A DNA stretch of 64,000 bases from Pseudomonas yangonensis (GTDB lineage Bacteria > Pseudomonadota > Gammaproteobacteria > Pseudomonadales > Pseudomonadaceae): the NCBI RefSeq assembly GCF_009932725.1, contig NZ_BLJU01000011.1:62001-126000 (forward strand). Direction: 5' to 3'. The first letter of the stretch is position 1, and the number at the start of each line of letters is the position of its first letter. Under the pieces are notes generated by a model. That model was not told where the DNA came from and did no database searches. It worked only from the letters and a program-made list of their open reading frames with translations. A program made the position numbers and the translations under genes. Below, piece after piece: positions 28,317-38,102 of the stretch.

Positions 28317-28354
28317 AATTTCCGCCGATGAGAACAAGCTCTCAGGCGGAAATT
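28317..28354 (-). terminator. Stem-loop after the diguanylate cyclase gene
   Basis: AATTTCCGCC (28317-28326) pairs with GGCGGAAATT (28345-28354), with an inner TGAGA/TCTCA pair in the loop. It begins 10 bp after the stop and its lower stem reads as T-rich on the minus strand, so a Rho-independent terminator is likely. Confidence 0.6.
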
Positions 28355-28363
28355 CGCCAGCCA

Positions 28364-29347
28364 TCATCCCAATACGATCTGGTTCTTGCCTTGTCGCTTG
28401 GCCAGATACATTGCCGCGTCGGCACGCGCATAGAGCGCATCGAGGCTGACATCGGTTGCCAGCAGACTGGTCAGTCCCTGGCTGACGGTGATGCCGAAGC
28501 TGGTACCTTCATGCTGAAAGCTGAGGCGCTGCACCTCGCGCTGTAGTCGTTCAGCTACCTGCAAGGCCACGTCCTGCTCGCAGCCCGGGAACAGCGCCGC
28601 GAACTCCTCACCGCCGATACGCCCGAACAGATCGCCGCGTCGCAAGGCATTGCTGCCGCAATGAGCCAGGCGACGCAACACTTCATCACCGATCTGGTGA
28701 CCGTACTGGTCGTTGATCTTCTTGAAGTCATCGAGATCGAGCAGCAGGAAAGCCAGCGGGCTGCCAAACTTGCGCGCATGCTCGAACTCGCGGCGGGCGC
28801 ACTCGAAGAAATGCCGGCGATTGCTACTTTGGGTCAGCACATCGGTGGTGGCGAGCCGATGCAGCTCCCCTTCCAAACGCTTCTTCTCGGTGATGTCTTC
28901 GGCGATACCGACGATCACGTTGCCTTGTTCCGCCCTCAGCCTCGGGCTGACGAAACACTTGTCGCTGAGCCAACGCAATTGGCCATCGGCGCGAATGATG
29001 CGGTACTCGCGCGACTCCACGGCACCGGTTTCCAACACTTTGGCCAGGCTTTCGGCGGCGTAATCGAGATCATCCGGGTAAATGCTGTTGCGCCATTCAC
29101 CGTAATCAGCCAACAACAGTGCGGCGGAGCGACCGAATATGTGCTCATAGGCCGGGCTGACATAAATCATTCGCTGCTCGTTCCAGTCGAAGGCCCAGAG
29201 CACCGCGTTGACGCTGCCAAGCAAGCTGCTGAACAACTGCTCGCGCTCACCCAGACGTTCTACCTCGGCCCGGCTGTGCAGCAGCGCCAGGGTCAGTTCT
29301 TCCAACTCGGAAACAGCGTTGCCTTGATCGTCCATTACAGCGGCCAT
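28364..29347 (-). CDS. PAS-GGDEF diguanylate cyclase
   Basis: A 327-aa cytoplasmic diguanylate cyclase. A PAS domain (about residues 35-155, with FGRSAALLLADYGEW and the PAC end VGIAEDITEKKRLE) precedes a GGDEF domain. The active-site loop is GGEEF (245-249), so it should make c-di-GMP. An inhibitory I-site RRGD (236-239) sits exactly five residues before it. The position beside the porin and desA suggests it is the counterpart of P. aeruginosa PA0290. I chose MAAVMDDQGN at 29347; the frame is open to 29521 without good support. Confidence 0.9.
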   Translation of the reverse strand: MAAVMDDQGNAVSELEELTLALLHSRAEVERLGEREQLFSSLLGSVNAVLWAFDWNEQRMIYVSPAYEHIFGRSAALLLADYGEWRNSIYPDDLDYAAESLAKVLETGAVESREYRIIRADGQLRWLSDKCFVSPRLRAEQGNVIVGIAEDITEKKRLEGELHRLATTDVLTQSSNRRHFFECARREFEHARKFGSPLAFLLLDLDDFKKINDQYGHQIGDEVLRRLAHCGSNALRRGDLFGRIGGEEFAALFPGCEQDVALQVAERLQREVQRLSFQHEGTSFGITVSQGLTSLLATDVSLDALYARADAAMYLAKRQGKNQIVLG

Positions 29348-29444
29348 CCCGCCTTGCCTCGCATTGAATTGAGCATAGTGCGAGCTGTTGGACAAACACA
29401 AAGGCCCGCCAGTTCGGCGGGCCTTCGCTGGTATCGAACGGCGA

Positions 29445-30635
29445 TCAGGCGGTAGCGCTGGAAGGCCGCAGCGAGTAGGTCTTGAGCTGCTCGGCGAACT
29501 CTCGCAGAGACTGGATGCCACTGGCCTCGGCCTCGTGTACCCATTGCTTCATGGCCTCGAGCATATCGTGGCCGTTGCTGCTGGTCCTGACCCAGATCTG
29601 CTGCAGCGCCAGGCGCTTCTCGTAGATCACCTTGAGCGCCTGGCTCTGCGCCAGCATGTCGGCGATGCGCGCATGGTGCTGCTCTTGCAGCAGGCTCGGC
29701 TCACGCGACAGCAAACGCTTGGCACGACGGAACAGGTGACGAACGGATTCGTCGGCCTTGGCCACTTCCTGCTTGACCAGCGGCGCGATTACCAGCTTGC
29801 GGTACTGCGCCATGATCTGGAACCGGTTGTTGAGGATGGCCATGGCAGTGTCCATGTCCAGATGCCCCTTACCTTCTACCCGATGGGCGATGGGCGCAAC
29901 GCGCTGCACCTTGGCCAGGCCGAGGAAGCTGAACAGCTTGATCCAGGCCCACCCCATATCGAACTCCCACTTCTTCACCGACAGCTTGGCGCTGTTGGGA
30001 TAGGTATGGTGGTTGTTGTGCAGTTCTTCGCCACCGATGATGATGCCCCAGGGCACCAGGTTGGTGGCGGCGTCGCGGCACTCGAAGTTGCGATAGCCGA
30101 CCGCGTGGCCCAGGCCGTTGATCACGCCGGCGGCCCAGAACGGAATCCACACCATCTGAATCGCCCAGACGGTCATGCCAAGCACGCCGAACAGGGCCAG
30201 GTCGATGATCGCCATCAGGGTCACGCCGCCGATCGGGTAACGGCTGTAGACATTGCGCTCGATCCAGTCATCCGGGCAGTTCTTGCCGTAGATGCGCAAC
30301 GTTTCCTGGTTCTTCGCCTCTTCCTGATAGAGTTCGGCGCCTTTGCGCAGCACAGTGCTCAGGCCTTTGATGACCGGGCTGTGCGGGTCATCGACGGTTT
30401 CGCACTTGGCGTGGTGCTTGCGGTGAATCGCGGTCCACTCGCGGGTGTTCTGGCCGGTGGTCAGCCACAGCCAGAAACGGAAGAAATGCTTGAGCGCCGG
30501 GTGCAGTTCCAGTGCCCGGTGCGCAGAGTAGCGGTGCAGATAGACGGTGACGCTGACGATGGTCACATGCGTCATCAGCAAGGTCGCAGCCACCAGCTGC
30601 CAGACCGACAGGTCGAGTAAACCGTTGTACCACAT
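29445..30635 (-). CDS. desA: DesA-like membrane fatty acid desaturase
   Basis: A 396-aa integral-membrane di-iron desaturase introducing cis double bonds into acyl chains. The three histidine boxes are clear: HRYSAHR, HRKHH and HNNHH. Membrane helices lie near the N-terminus (LVAATLLMTHVTIVSVTVYL) and around residues 165-215. The long C-terminal extension (LDMDTAMAILNNRFQIMAQY) and the neighbours point to DesA (PA0286, phospholipid delta-9 desaturase) rather than the acyl-CoA enzyme DesB. The start at 30635 (MWYNGLLD) fits the family. The upstream gap contains GTCCT-ACA-AGGAC (30671-30683), a possible operator. Confidence 0.9.
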   Translation of the reverse strand: MWYNGLLDLSVWQLVAATLLMTHVTIVSVTVYLHRYSAHRALELHPALKHFFRFWLWLTTGQNTREWTAIHRKHHAKCETVDDPHSPVIKGLSTVLRKGAELYQEEAKNQETLRIYGKNCPDDWIERNVYSRYPIGGVTLMAIIDLALFGVLGMTVWAIQMVWIPFWAAGVINGLGHAVGYRNFECRDAATNLVPWGIIIGGEELHNNHHTYPNSAKLSVKKWEFDMGWAWIKLFSFLGLAKVQRVAPIAHRVEGKGHLDMDTAMAILNNRFQIMAQYRKLVIAPLVKQEVAKADESVRHLFRRAKRLLSREPSLLQEQHHARIADMLAQSQALKVIYEKRLALQQIWVRTSSNGHDMLEAMKQWVHEAEASGIQSLREFAEQLKTYSLRPSSATA

Positions 30636-30803
30636 GGGCGCTGTTGCCTCTTGATAGGGAAACGCGGTTTGTCCTACAAGGACGAACCAGATCACATTAT
30701 CCCTGACCCATGCCAGAAAACCAGTTGGTCTTTTAGATAAGAATGTTTCAGCCGCCGCCCATCTATACTGCCCAACATTTCCAGGGAGCGTAGCCGCCCA
30801 CTC

Positions 30804-33104
30804 ATGCGTATCGACACCGCCGCCTTGCGTCTGACCCTGGGCTACCTGCTATTGGCTGGTCTGTGGATTCTTCTCAGCGATCAGCTACTCACAGCACTGG
30901 GGCTTTCCGTGGCGCAGCAGGAGCGCGTGCAGTCACTCAAGGGCCTGTTCTTCGTCGTACTCACCAGTTCGCTGCTGTATCTCGTGCTGCACCGCCATGC
31001 ACAGCAGTACCGCAGTGCGCGCCTGCAACTGGCGAGCAACGAGGAGCGCCTGCGCCTGGCGCTGGACGCTACGCGCGATGGGCTGTGGGACTGGGATGTG
31101 TCGAGTCGCCGCGTGTTTTTCTCCGAAGGCTACGCCAAGCTCCTCGGGCTCACCCCGCAGACGCTGGGCGACACCCGTGAGGCCTGGGCTGCACGCCTGC
31201 ATCCGGATGACCAGGAGCGCGCTCTGCAGGCGCTCAACGCCGACCTGGGCCAACAGCATTACGACAGCATCCACCGTCTGCGCCATGCCGATGGCAGCTA
31301 TCGCTGGATTCACTCTCGCGGCCGGCTGCTGCGTGATGAGGACGGCCAGCCGCAGCGCTTCATCGGTATCGCCAGCGATATCACCCAGCAGCGCGCCAAC
31401 GATGACAGCCTGCGGCAGGCTGCCGCCGTGTTCGATGCCACCCAGGAAGGCGTGCTGGTGACCGACGCAGAGCAGCGCATCGTCCACATCAATCCCGCCT
31501 TCAGCCGCATCACCGGTTACAGCAGTGAGGAAGTCCTCGGACAGCACCCCAACCTGCTCAAGTCTGGCCGTCACGACGCAGCTTTCTACCGCAGCCTGTG
31601 GCACGCGCTGGAAAACCGTGGCGCCTGGAGCGGCGAAGTATGGAACCGGCGCAAGAGCGGCGAAATCTATCCGCAATGGCAATGCATCCGCGTGATCCAT
31701 GACAAGCTGGGCCACGTCAGCCATTACGTGGCCGTGTTCTCCGATATCACCGCACTCAAGCGTTCGCAGCGCGAGCTGGATTACCTCGCCCATCACGACC
31801 CGCTGAGCAACCTGCCCAACCGTCTTTTGTTTACCGAGCGTATCGCCCACGCGCTCGAGCGCAGCGGGATCGAAGAGCTGCGCGGCGCGGTGCTGCTGAT
31901 CGATCTGGATCACTTCAAGCACATCAACGAAAGCCTTGGCCACAATGTCGGCGACCTGCTGCTCAAGGGCGTTGGTGAGCGCCTGCAGCAGGACCTGCCC
32001 AGCGGCACGACCCTGGCCCGGCTTGGCGGCGACGAGTTCGGCCTGCTCTGCGAAGCCTGCGGCGACGCGGCACAGGCTGCTGAGCTGGCACAAAGCCTGT
32101 TGCGTCACCTGGAAACGCCCTTCCGCCTCGATGGCCACGAGCTGTACATCGGCGCCAGTATCGGTATCAGCCTGTTCCCCGGAGATGCCGACACGGTCGA
32201 ACAGGTCCTGCGTAATGCCGACTCCGCGCTGTTCAAGGCCAAGAGCAGTGGTCGCGAGGGCTATGCCTTCTACGTGCAGGAACTCACCGACTACGCCCGC
32301 CAGCGCGTGGAACTGGCCAGCAGCCTGCGCCACGCGCTGGATAACCAGGAACTGCGCGTCTTCTACCAGCCGCTGCACGACCTGCGTGACGGCCGCCAGG
32401 TCGGCATGGAAGCCCTGGTGCGCTGGCAACATCCGCAACGCGGGCTGATTCCCCCCGGCGAGTTCATCCCGGTTGCCGAGGAGAACGGCATGATCGGCAT
32501 CATCGATGCCTGGGTGCTGGAGCAGGCCTGTCGCCAGATGGTGCGCTGGAATGCCCAGGGCAGCTCGCTGGATTTCGTAGCGGTGAACGTCTCCAGCCGT
32601 CTGTTCAGCCGAGGCGAGCTCGACCAGAAAGTCGCCAGCGTGCTCGCCGAAACCGGCCTGCCTCCCGAGCAACTTGAGCTGGAGGTGACCGAGAGCGCGA
32701 TCATGGAAGACCCCGACGCCGCCCTGAAGCTGCTTACCAGCCTGCGGGCACTGGGCGTGCGCCTGGCCATCGATGACTTCGGCACAGGCTACAGTTCGCT
32801 GGCGCGCCTCAAGCGCCTGCCGGTGGACAAGCTCAAGCTCGACCAGAGCTTCGTCCGTGGCCTGCCCGACGACTCCGAGGACGCCGCCATCGCTCGCGCA
32901 GTGATCGCGCTGGGCAAGAGCCTGGGTCTGAAAGTGCTCGCCGAGGGCATCGAACAACCCGCTCAGGCCGAATTTCTACGTGAGCTAGGCTGCAATTACG
33001 GCCAGGGCTATCACTTCGGCCGCCCGCAACCGGTACCTGCCGAAGTCAGCGACAACGCATCCTTCAACGAAGCGAACAATAGCCAGTCCAGCACCAGGAG
33101 CTGA
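30804..33104 (+). CDS. Membrane PAS-PAS-GGDEF-EAL c-di-GMP enzyme
   Basis: A 766-aa protein with two N-terminal membrane helices (about 10-32 and 48-66), two PAS domains (about 85-205 and 210-335), a GGDEF domain and an EAL domain. The cyclase loop is intact, GGDEF at 408-412, but no RxxD I-site precedes it. The EAL motif is at 536-538 (GMEALVRW). The conserved EVTES and DDFGTGYSSL are present, so phosphodiesterase activity is expected. By synteny it corresponds to P. aeruginosa PA0285, which I believe is called PipA. It starts the seven-gene signalling operon; the next ATG follows its stop by one base. Confidence 0.92.
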   Translation: MRIDTAALRLTLGYLLLAGLWILLSDQLLTALGLSVAQQERVQSLKGLFFVVLTSSLLYLVLHRHAQQYRSARLQLASNEERLRLALDATRDGLWDWDVSSRRVFFSEGYAKLLGLTPQTLGDTREAWAARLHPDDQERALQALNADLGQQHYDSIHRLRHADGSYRWIHSRGRLLRDEDGQPQRFIGIASDITQQRANDDSLRQAAAVFDATQEGVLVTDAEQRIVHINPAFSRITGYSSEEVLGQHPNLLKSGRHDAAFYRSLWHALENRGAWSGEVWNRRKSGEIYPQWQCIRVIHDKLGHVSHYVAVFSDITALKRSQRELDYLAHHDPLSNLPNRLLFTERIAHALERSGIEELRGAVLLIDLDHFKHINESLGHNVGDLLLKGVGERLQQDLPSGTTLARLGGDEFGLLCEACGDAAQAAELAQSLLRHLETPFRLDGHELYIGASIGISLFPGDADTVEQVLRNADSALFKAKSSGREGYAFYVQELTDYARQRVELASSLRHALDNQELRVFYQPLHDLRDGRQVGMEALVRWQHPQRGLIPPGEFIPVAEENGMIGIIDAWVLEQACRQMVRWNAQGSSLDFVAVNVSSRLFSRGELDQKVASVLAETGLPPEQLELEVTESAIMEDPDAALKLLTSLRALGVRLAIDDFGTGYSSLARLKRLPVDKLKLDQSFVRGLPDDSEDAAIARAVIALGKSLGLKVLAEGIEQPAQAEFLRELGCNYGQGYHFGRPQPVPAEVSDNASFNEANNSQSSTRS

Positions 33105-33105
33105 C

Positions 33106-34227
33106 ATGCGCGTGCTGATTCTAGAAGACGATCCCTGGATCGCCGATCTGCTCAAACAGATCGTACTTAGCCTGCGCCCCGCAGCCCGAGTCGACTGCAA
33201 GGCACGCCTGGCAGACGCCATGTCGGCCTGGCAGAGCGAACCGGCTCAACTGGTGATCGCTGACTGGAACCTGCCGGACGGCAGCGGCACTCAGTTGCTG
33301 CAGGCCGTGCGCAGCCAGGACCGCGAGGTGGCTCTGGTGATGGTCACTGCCCGAGCAGACCGCAACAGCGTGCTCGAGGTACGCCCGCTGGGCATCAATG
33401 CCTTCATCAGCAAACCCTTTCAGGTACCCAAGGTTCTGGAGTGCCTGCAGCGACTGCTGCCAGAAGCTGCCGCACCTGCCGCTGCGCCACTCGGCGAAGA
33501 AGACTTTCTTCAGCGCCTGGGCGCACTGCGCGACGACGAAATCGATTTGCCGCTGCGCGATGATCTTCGCCAGCAGCTGCTCGCCATCGCCGCAACATCC
33601 ACCAGTTTGCAGGAGCTTGGCGACCTCTGGCAGCAGGACCCGGCCGTGCAGGCGCGACTCGTCGCTGCGGCCAACAATCCGCTCTATAACAGCACAGGAC
33701 AGCCATGCAGCAGCCTGGCAGACGCCGTACGCCGCCTGGGTGCCGCCACTGCGCTGAACCTTGTTCAGGGCCTGGCGCTGCGCCCGGTGACCAGCCTGCA
33801 GGACGCCGATCTGAAAGCCCTGGGTGAAAGCCTGCTGCAAACGCAGTTGAACCTGCGCCAGAGGGTCGCCGAGCTGGCCAAGGCCTGCCAACTGGACCCG
33901 GCGCCACTGCAATGCGCGGCACTGCTGCAACGCATGGGGGAACTGGCCGTACTGCAGCAGGCGCAGATCTGGCGCAAGCGCGGCCTGACCCTGCATGAGG
34001 ATCAGCTGCAACGAGCGCTGCGCCAGCACAGCAGCGAGCTGGCCAACCGGCTCAAGGCACACTGGCGCCTGCCCAACGTCATACGTGAACTGATTGGAGC
34101 CTGTTATGCCCTCGCGCCCGGCAACGCCCGTCGCGAGCCGATTCTCATGCGCCTGGCCTGTGCCGAAATGCAGAGTCCGGACAGCCAGGAAGTGCAGCGT
34201 CTGCGCCGTTTGGCCGGACTGAACTGA
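33106..34227 (+). CDS. REC-HDOD response regulator
   Basis: A 373-aa protein. The N-terminal receiver has Asp53 in LVIADWNLPDGSG and the switch residues VTARAD and SKPF. It is joined through an Ala/Pro linker (about 123-132) to an HDOD domain (about 145-340), with the hallmark VAAANNPLYN and LADAVRRLGAATALNLVQGLAL. HDOD domains are non-catalytic HD relatives used in signalling and c-di-GMP-linked control. AGGAGCTGAC precedes the ATG. There is no DNA-binding domain. It is probably phosphorylated by one of the three kinases downstream. Confidence 0.88.
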   Translation: MRVLILEDDPWIADLLKQIVLSLRPAARVDCKARLADAMSAWQSEPAQLVIADWNLPDGSGTQLLQAVRSQDREVALVMVTARADRNSVLEVRPLGINAFISKPFQVPKVLECLQRLLPEAAAPAAAPLGEEDFLQRLGALRDDEIDLPLRDDLRQQLLAIAATSTSLQELGDLWQQDPAVQARLVAAANNPLYNSTGQPCSSLADAVRRLGAATALNLVQGLALRPVTSLQDADLKALGESLLQTQLNLRQRVAELAKACQLDPAPLQCAALLQRMGELAVLQQAQIWRKRGLTLHEDQLQRALRQHSSELANRLKAHWRLPNVIRELIGACYALAPGNARREPILMRLACAEMQSPDSQEVQRLRRLAGLN

Positions 34228-34235
34228 GGCAGCGG

Positions 34236-37200
34236 ATGAACACGATCAGACTGGGTAATCGCTGGTTCGGGCTCTGGAACGCCAGCCGCTGGAACGCCAG
34301 CCGCTGGATAGTCATCTGCGGCAGCTTTTGCCTGGCAATGTTCTTCGCTTTTCTGGGGCACCAGGCGCTGAACGAGCGCGAAGCGCTCTGGCAGCTGCAG
34401 ATCGGCAAGCAGGCGGACATTCAACGCATGGCCCTGAACAGTACCCAGCATGGGCTACAGGAGCGCACGCTGCTGCTGGCTGAAACCATCGCTGCCGATG
34501 CCTGGGTGGTAGATCTGGTGCGTCAGGCCCATGCCCTGCCGGCGAACGACCTGGAAAACCTGGCCATCATTCGCAAACAGCTCTATACCCGCCTGGCGCC
34601 GCGCTGGCGCCACCTGCAGGCGCGCCAGCCGTTTCGCCTGTACGTGCATCTGGCACCGGATATCAAGGTGCTGCTGCGGGTACACGAACCCGAGCACTTC
34701 GGCGATTTGCAGATCGGCTGGCGTCCCATGGTACTGGAGGCGCTGCGCAGTGGCACAAGCCAGGCCGGTTTGGGCCTGACCCGCGGCAGCATCGGCATGC
34801 GAGCGATCGCCCCGCTGCTGGTCGAAGGCGCAAACGGAACAGTACAGGTTGGCGCCATCGAGGTGGCCATGGGCGTGCTCGAAGATCTCGCACAGCTGGA
34901 CCGCGAGTTCGACAGCGGCGTTGCCCTGCTGCTGCGCGGAGACCTCCTGCTGGGTTCAGGCAGCGGCGAGGATCTGCGCGGCCTGTCCGGAGATACCCGG
35001 CGCTGGCAACTGATGGGCCACTCGCGTCCGCAGATACTGACCTGGCAACAGCAAGGGCGACTGCCGGAACCGCAGGAGGGCAACAGCCTACGCCTGCTGG
35101 ACGATGGCGAGCGCTTTTATCTGGTCAATCAGGTGGCGCTGAGCAGCTATCGGCAGACCTACGAACGGAGCACCGAACCGTTGGCGGTCGCCCTGATCTG
35201 GCACGACGTCAGTGATCAATACAACGTGCATCGACGTGACAAGCGCTGGCTGATCATCAAATGGTTGCTTGCCTGGTGCGGTGCCGAAGCGCTTTTGCTG
35301 GTCCTGCTGCGCAGTACCAGGCGCAGTACTCAGCGCCTGATGCAGCGCCAGCAGGCGGCGCTGCGCGCTCTCAACGAGATCGCCGCACTGCCCAGCCTGA
35401 GCCGCACCGAGCAATTGCGCCAGGCGCTGCGTCTGGGCGCCGAGCATTTCGGCATGCCGCTGGGCATCATCAGCCACATCGAGGGCGAGCAGTACCAGGT
35501 GCTGGTGCAAGTTTCCCCCGAGGGTGCAATGAGCGATGGCCAGCAGTTCGAGTTGAGTGAGACCTATTGCAGCCTGACGCTGCAGCAGAGCGAGGCGCTG
35601 GCCATCACCCACATGGCCGATTCGCAGTATCGGCGCCATACGTGCTATCGCCAGTACGCCCTGGAAAGCTACATCGGCATCACCGTGCGGGTAGCCGGCA
35701 AGCCCTTCGGTACCCTGGCCTTCGCCAATCCGGAGCCACGCATCCGGCCTTTCGATGACGCCGACCGCGACTTTCTCGGCCTGTTCGCCCGCTGGGTCGG
35801 GGCCATGCTCGAACGCCAACAACAGGAGCAAGCCGTACGCTCGGCGCGAGCCTACCTGCAGGCGGTGCTGGACTCGGCCACCGGGGTGTCGATCATCGCC
35901 TCCGATAGCAACGGCACCATCAACCTGTTCAATTCCGGCGCCGAACGCCTGCTGGGCTACAGCGCCGAAGAAATGGTCGGACGCCAGACCCCGGCCGTAT
36001 TCCACCTCGCCGAAGAAGTCCAGGCCCGCGCCAGCGAGCTGAGCGAGGTGGCCGGCCAGCCAGTCACGGGCCTTGAAGTGTTCGTGCACAACGCACGTGG
36101 CGGCGAGCCGGAAACCCGCCAGTGGACCTATCGCCACAAGGACGGGAGCCTGCGTCAGGTCAACCTCACGGTCAGCGCAATGTTCGATGAAGGCGGCCAG
36201 ATCACCGGCTTCCTCGGCATCGCCAGCGACATCAGCGAGCTGCAGCGGACCACTCATGCGCTGCAAGAGAGTGAGAGCCGCTTTCGCGGCCTGGTGGCGA
36301 ACCTGCCCGGCGTGGTGTATCGCTGCGCCCATGATACCGACTGGACCATGCGCTACATCAGCGACGAGATTGCCAAGCTCTGCGGCTACCCGGCCAGCGA
36401 CATCATCGACAATCGCGTACGCAGCTATTCCAGCATCGTGCATCCCGATGATCTGCCCATCACCTTCCGTATCGGTGAAGCACTCGAGCAGCAGAAACCC
36501 TTCGAACTGACGTACCGCCTACGCCATGCCGATGGCCATGACGTCTGGGTCAGGGGCAAGGGCCGCGGCGAGTACGACAGTAATGGCCAGCTGTTGTGGA
36601 TCGACGGCTTCATCTGGGACGTCAGCGAACGTCATGCCATGGAAGACGAGCTGCGCCTGAGTCAGCAGCGTTTTCTAAGCGCCTTCGACACCGCCCCGCA
36701 GGGCATGGCCCTGGTCGCTCCGGACGGTCGCTGGCTTGAGGTCAACGCCGAGCTGTGCCGCATGCTCGGCTACAGCCGCGAAGAGCTGCAGGCACTGACC
36801 TACCAGCAGGTCACCCATCCGGACGACCTGGATACCGACCAGGAAAATATGGCCAACCTGTTGGCCGGGCAGATCAATGCCTACCAGATGGAAAAACGCT
36901 ACCTGGACAAGCAGGGCCGTGTTCTCTGGGTGCTGCTCAGCGTATCGCTGGTACGTGACAGTGCAGGGCAGCCGGTGCACTTCGTTTCGCAGATCCAGGA
37001 CTTCAGCGACCGCGTCGCCGCCGAACGCGCCGTGCGCGAGCGCGAGCACTATCTGAGTACCCTGCTCGACAACGTAGTCGACGCCATCGTCACCATCGAC
37101 GAACACGGCCGCATCGAGACCTTCAACCACGCGGCCGAAGAAATATTCGGCTACCGACAGGATGAAGTGGCCGGGCGCAACGTCAGCCTGCTGATGCCCG

Positions 37201-38102
37201 AGCCGGAAAGCGGCGCACATGACAGCTACCTTCAGCGCTACCTGCGCACCGGGAAGGCCTGGGTGGTGGGCCAGGTCCGCGAACTGGAGGGCATGCGTCA
37301 GAGCGGCGAGCGCTTCGCCATGGAACTGGCCGTTTCGCAGATCAGCCACCAGGGGCAGCGTCGCTTCATTGCGGTGATTCGCGACATCGCCGAGCGCAAG
37401 CGCATCGAACAGATGAAAAACGAGTTCGTCTCCACCGTCAGCCATGAGCTGCGCACCCCACTGACGGCCATCGCCGGCTCGCTCGGACTGATCAACGGCG
37501 GCGCTCTCGGCGAGGTGCCGCAGGCCATGCGCCAGATGCTGAGCATTGCCCACAGCAACAGCCAGCGCCTCAGCGCATTGATCAACGACCTGCTGGATAT
37601 GGACAAGCTGGTCGCCGGCAAGATGCACTTCGACCTGCAGACGAGCCTGCTGCAGCCGCTGCTGGAGCAGACGCTGCTGCACAACCAGCCCTATGCCGAG
37701 CAACATCAGGTTCAGCTGCGCCTGCAGGTCGAGAGCGACGCTCAGGTACGGGTAGACGCCCAGCGCCTGGCGCAGGTGATGGCCAACCTGCTGTCCAACG
37801 CGGCCAAGTTTTCGCCTTCCGGCGGCCAGGTCGTGGTCAGATTGCAGCACTGCGGCGAGATGATGCGGGTCAGCGTGTCGGATAACGGCCCCGGAATACC
37901 GGAAGCCTTCAAATCCCGCATATTCAGCAAGTTCTCCCAGGCCGACTCCGGCGATACCCGGCAGCAGGGCGGGACAGGACTGGGGCTGGCCATCTGCAAG
38001 GAAATCATCGAACGCATGGGCGGACACATAGGCTTCGACTCCTCCCCCGGCCTAGGTGCTACCTTCTGGTTTGAATTACCGGTCACAGGAAGTGCGTCAT
38101 GA
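34236..38102 (+). CDS. Sensor histidine kinase, Cache-GAF-PAS4-HisKA-HATPase (1288 aa)
   Basis: A 1288-aa kinase. TM1 is near residues 24-41 and TM2 near 342-362; the periplasmic region between them looks like a double-Cache sensor (LRVHEPEHFGDLQIGWRPMV). A GAF domain (about 385-525) and four PAS domains follow. The last PAS (about 945-1055) is FixL-like, with His995 in HDSY plus Arg1001 and Arg1015 at the heme-pocket positions. The kinase core has His1070 in VSHELRTPL, LLSNAAKFS, DNGPGI and GTGLGLAI. There is no receiver domain of its own. It overlaps the next kinase as ATGA. A 15-bp tandem duplication precedes TM1. Confidence 0.92.
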   Translation: MNTIRLGNRWFGLWNASRWNASRWIVICGSFCLAMFFAFLGHQALNEREALWQLQIGKQADIQRMALNSTQHGLQERTLLLAETIAADAWVVDLVRQAHALPANDLENLAIIRKQLYTRLAPRWRHLQARQPFRLYVHLAPDIKVLLRVHEPEHFGDLQIGWRPMVLEALRSGTSQAGLGLTRGSIGMRAIAPLLVEGANGTVQVGAIEVAMGVLEDLAQLDREFDSGVALLLRGDLLLGSGSGEDLRGLSGDTRRWQLMGHSRPQILTWQQQGRLPEPQEGNSLRLLDDGERFYLVNQVALSSYRQTYERSTEPLAVALIWHDVSDQYNVHRRDKRWLIIKWLLAWCGAEALLLVLLRSTRRSTQRLMQRQQAALRALNEIAALPSLSRTEQLRQALRLGAEHFGMPLGIISHIEGEQYQVLVQVSPEGAMSDGQQFELSETYCSLTLQQSEALAITHMADSQYRRHTCYRQYALESYIGITVRVAGKPFGTLAFANPEPRIRPFDDADRDFLGLFARWVGAMLERQQQEQAVRSARAYLQAVLDSATGVSIIASDSNGTINLFNSGAERLLGYSAEEMVGRQTPAVFHLAEEVQARASELSEVAGQPVTGLEVFVHNARGGEPETRQWTYRHKDGSLRQVNLTVSAMFDEGGQITGFLGIASDISELQRTTHALQESESRFRGLVANLPGVVYRCAHDTDWTMRYISDEIAKLCGYPASDIIDNRVRSYSSIVHPDDLPITFRIGEALEQQKPFELTYRLRHADGHDVWVRGKGRGEYDSNGQLLWIDGFIWDVSERHAMEDELRLSQQRFLSAFDTAPQGMALVAPDGRWLEVNAELCRMLGYSREELQALTYQQVTHPDDLDTDQENMANLLAGQINAYQMEKRYLDKQGRVLWVLLSVSLVRDSAGQPVHFVSQIQDFSDRVAAERAVREREHYLSTLLDNVVDAIVTIDEHGRIETFNHAAEEIFGYRQDEVAGRNVSLLMPEPESGAHDSYLQRYLRTGKAWVVGQVRELEGMRQSGERFAMELAVSQISHQGQRRFIAVIRDIAERKRIEQMKNEFVSTVSHELRTPLTAIAGSLGLINGGALGEVPQAMRQMLSIAHSNSQRLSALINDLLDMDKLVAGKMHFDLQTSLLQPLLEQTLLHNQPYAEQHQVQLRLQVESDAQVRVDAQRLAQVMANLLSNAAKFSPSGGQVVVRLQHCGEMMRVSVSDNGPGIPEAFKSRIFSKFSQADSGDTRQQGGTGLGLAICKEIIERMGGHIGFDSSPGLGATFWFELPVTGSAS

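Noticed and set aside
30933..32957. 674-codon minus-strand frame opposite the GGDEF-EAL gene
   Set aside because: Shadow of codon bias in the real gene; no domain or RBS.
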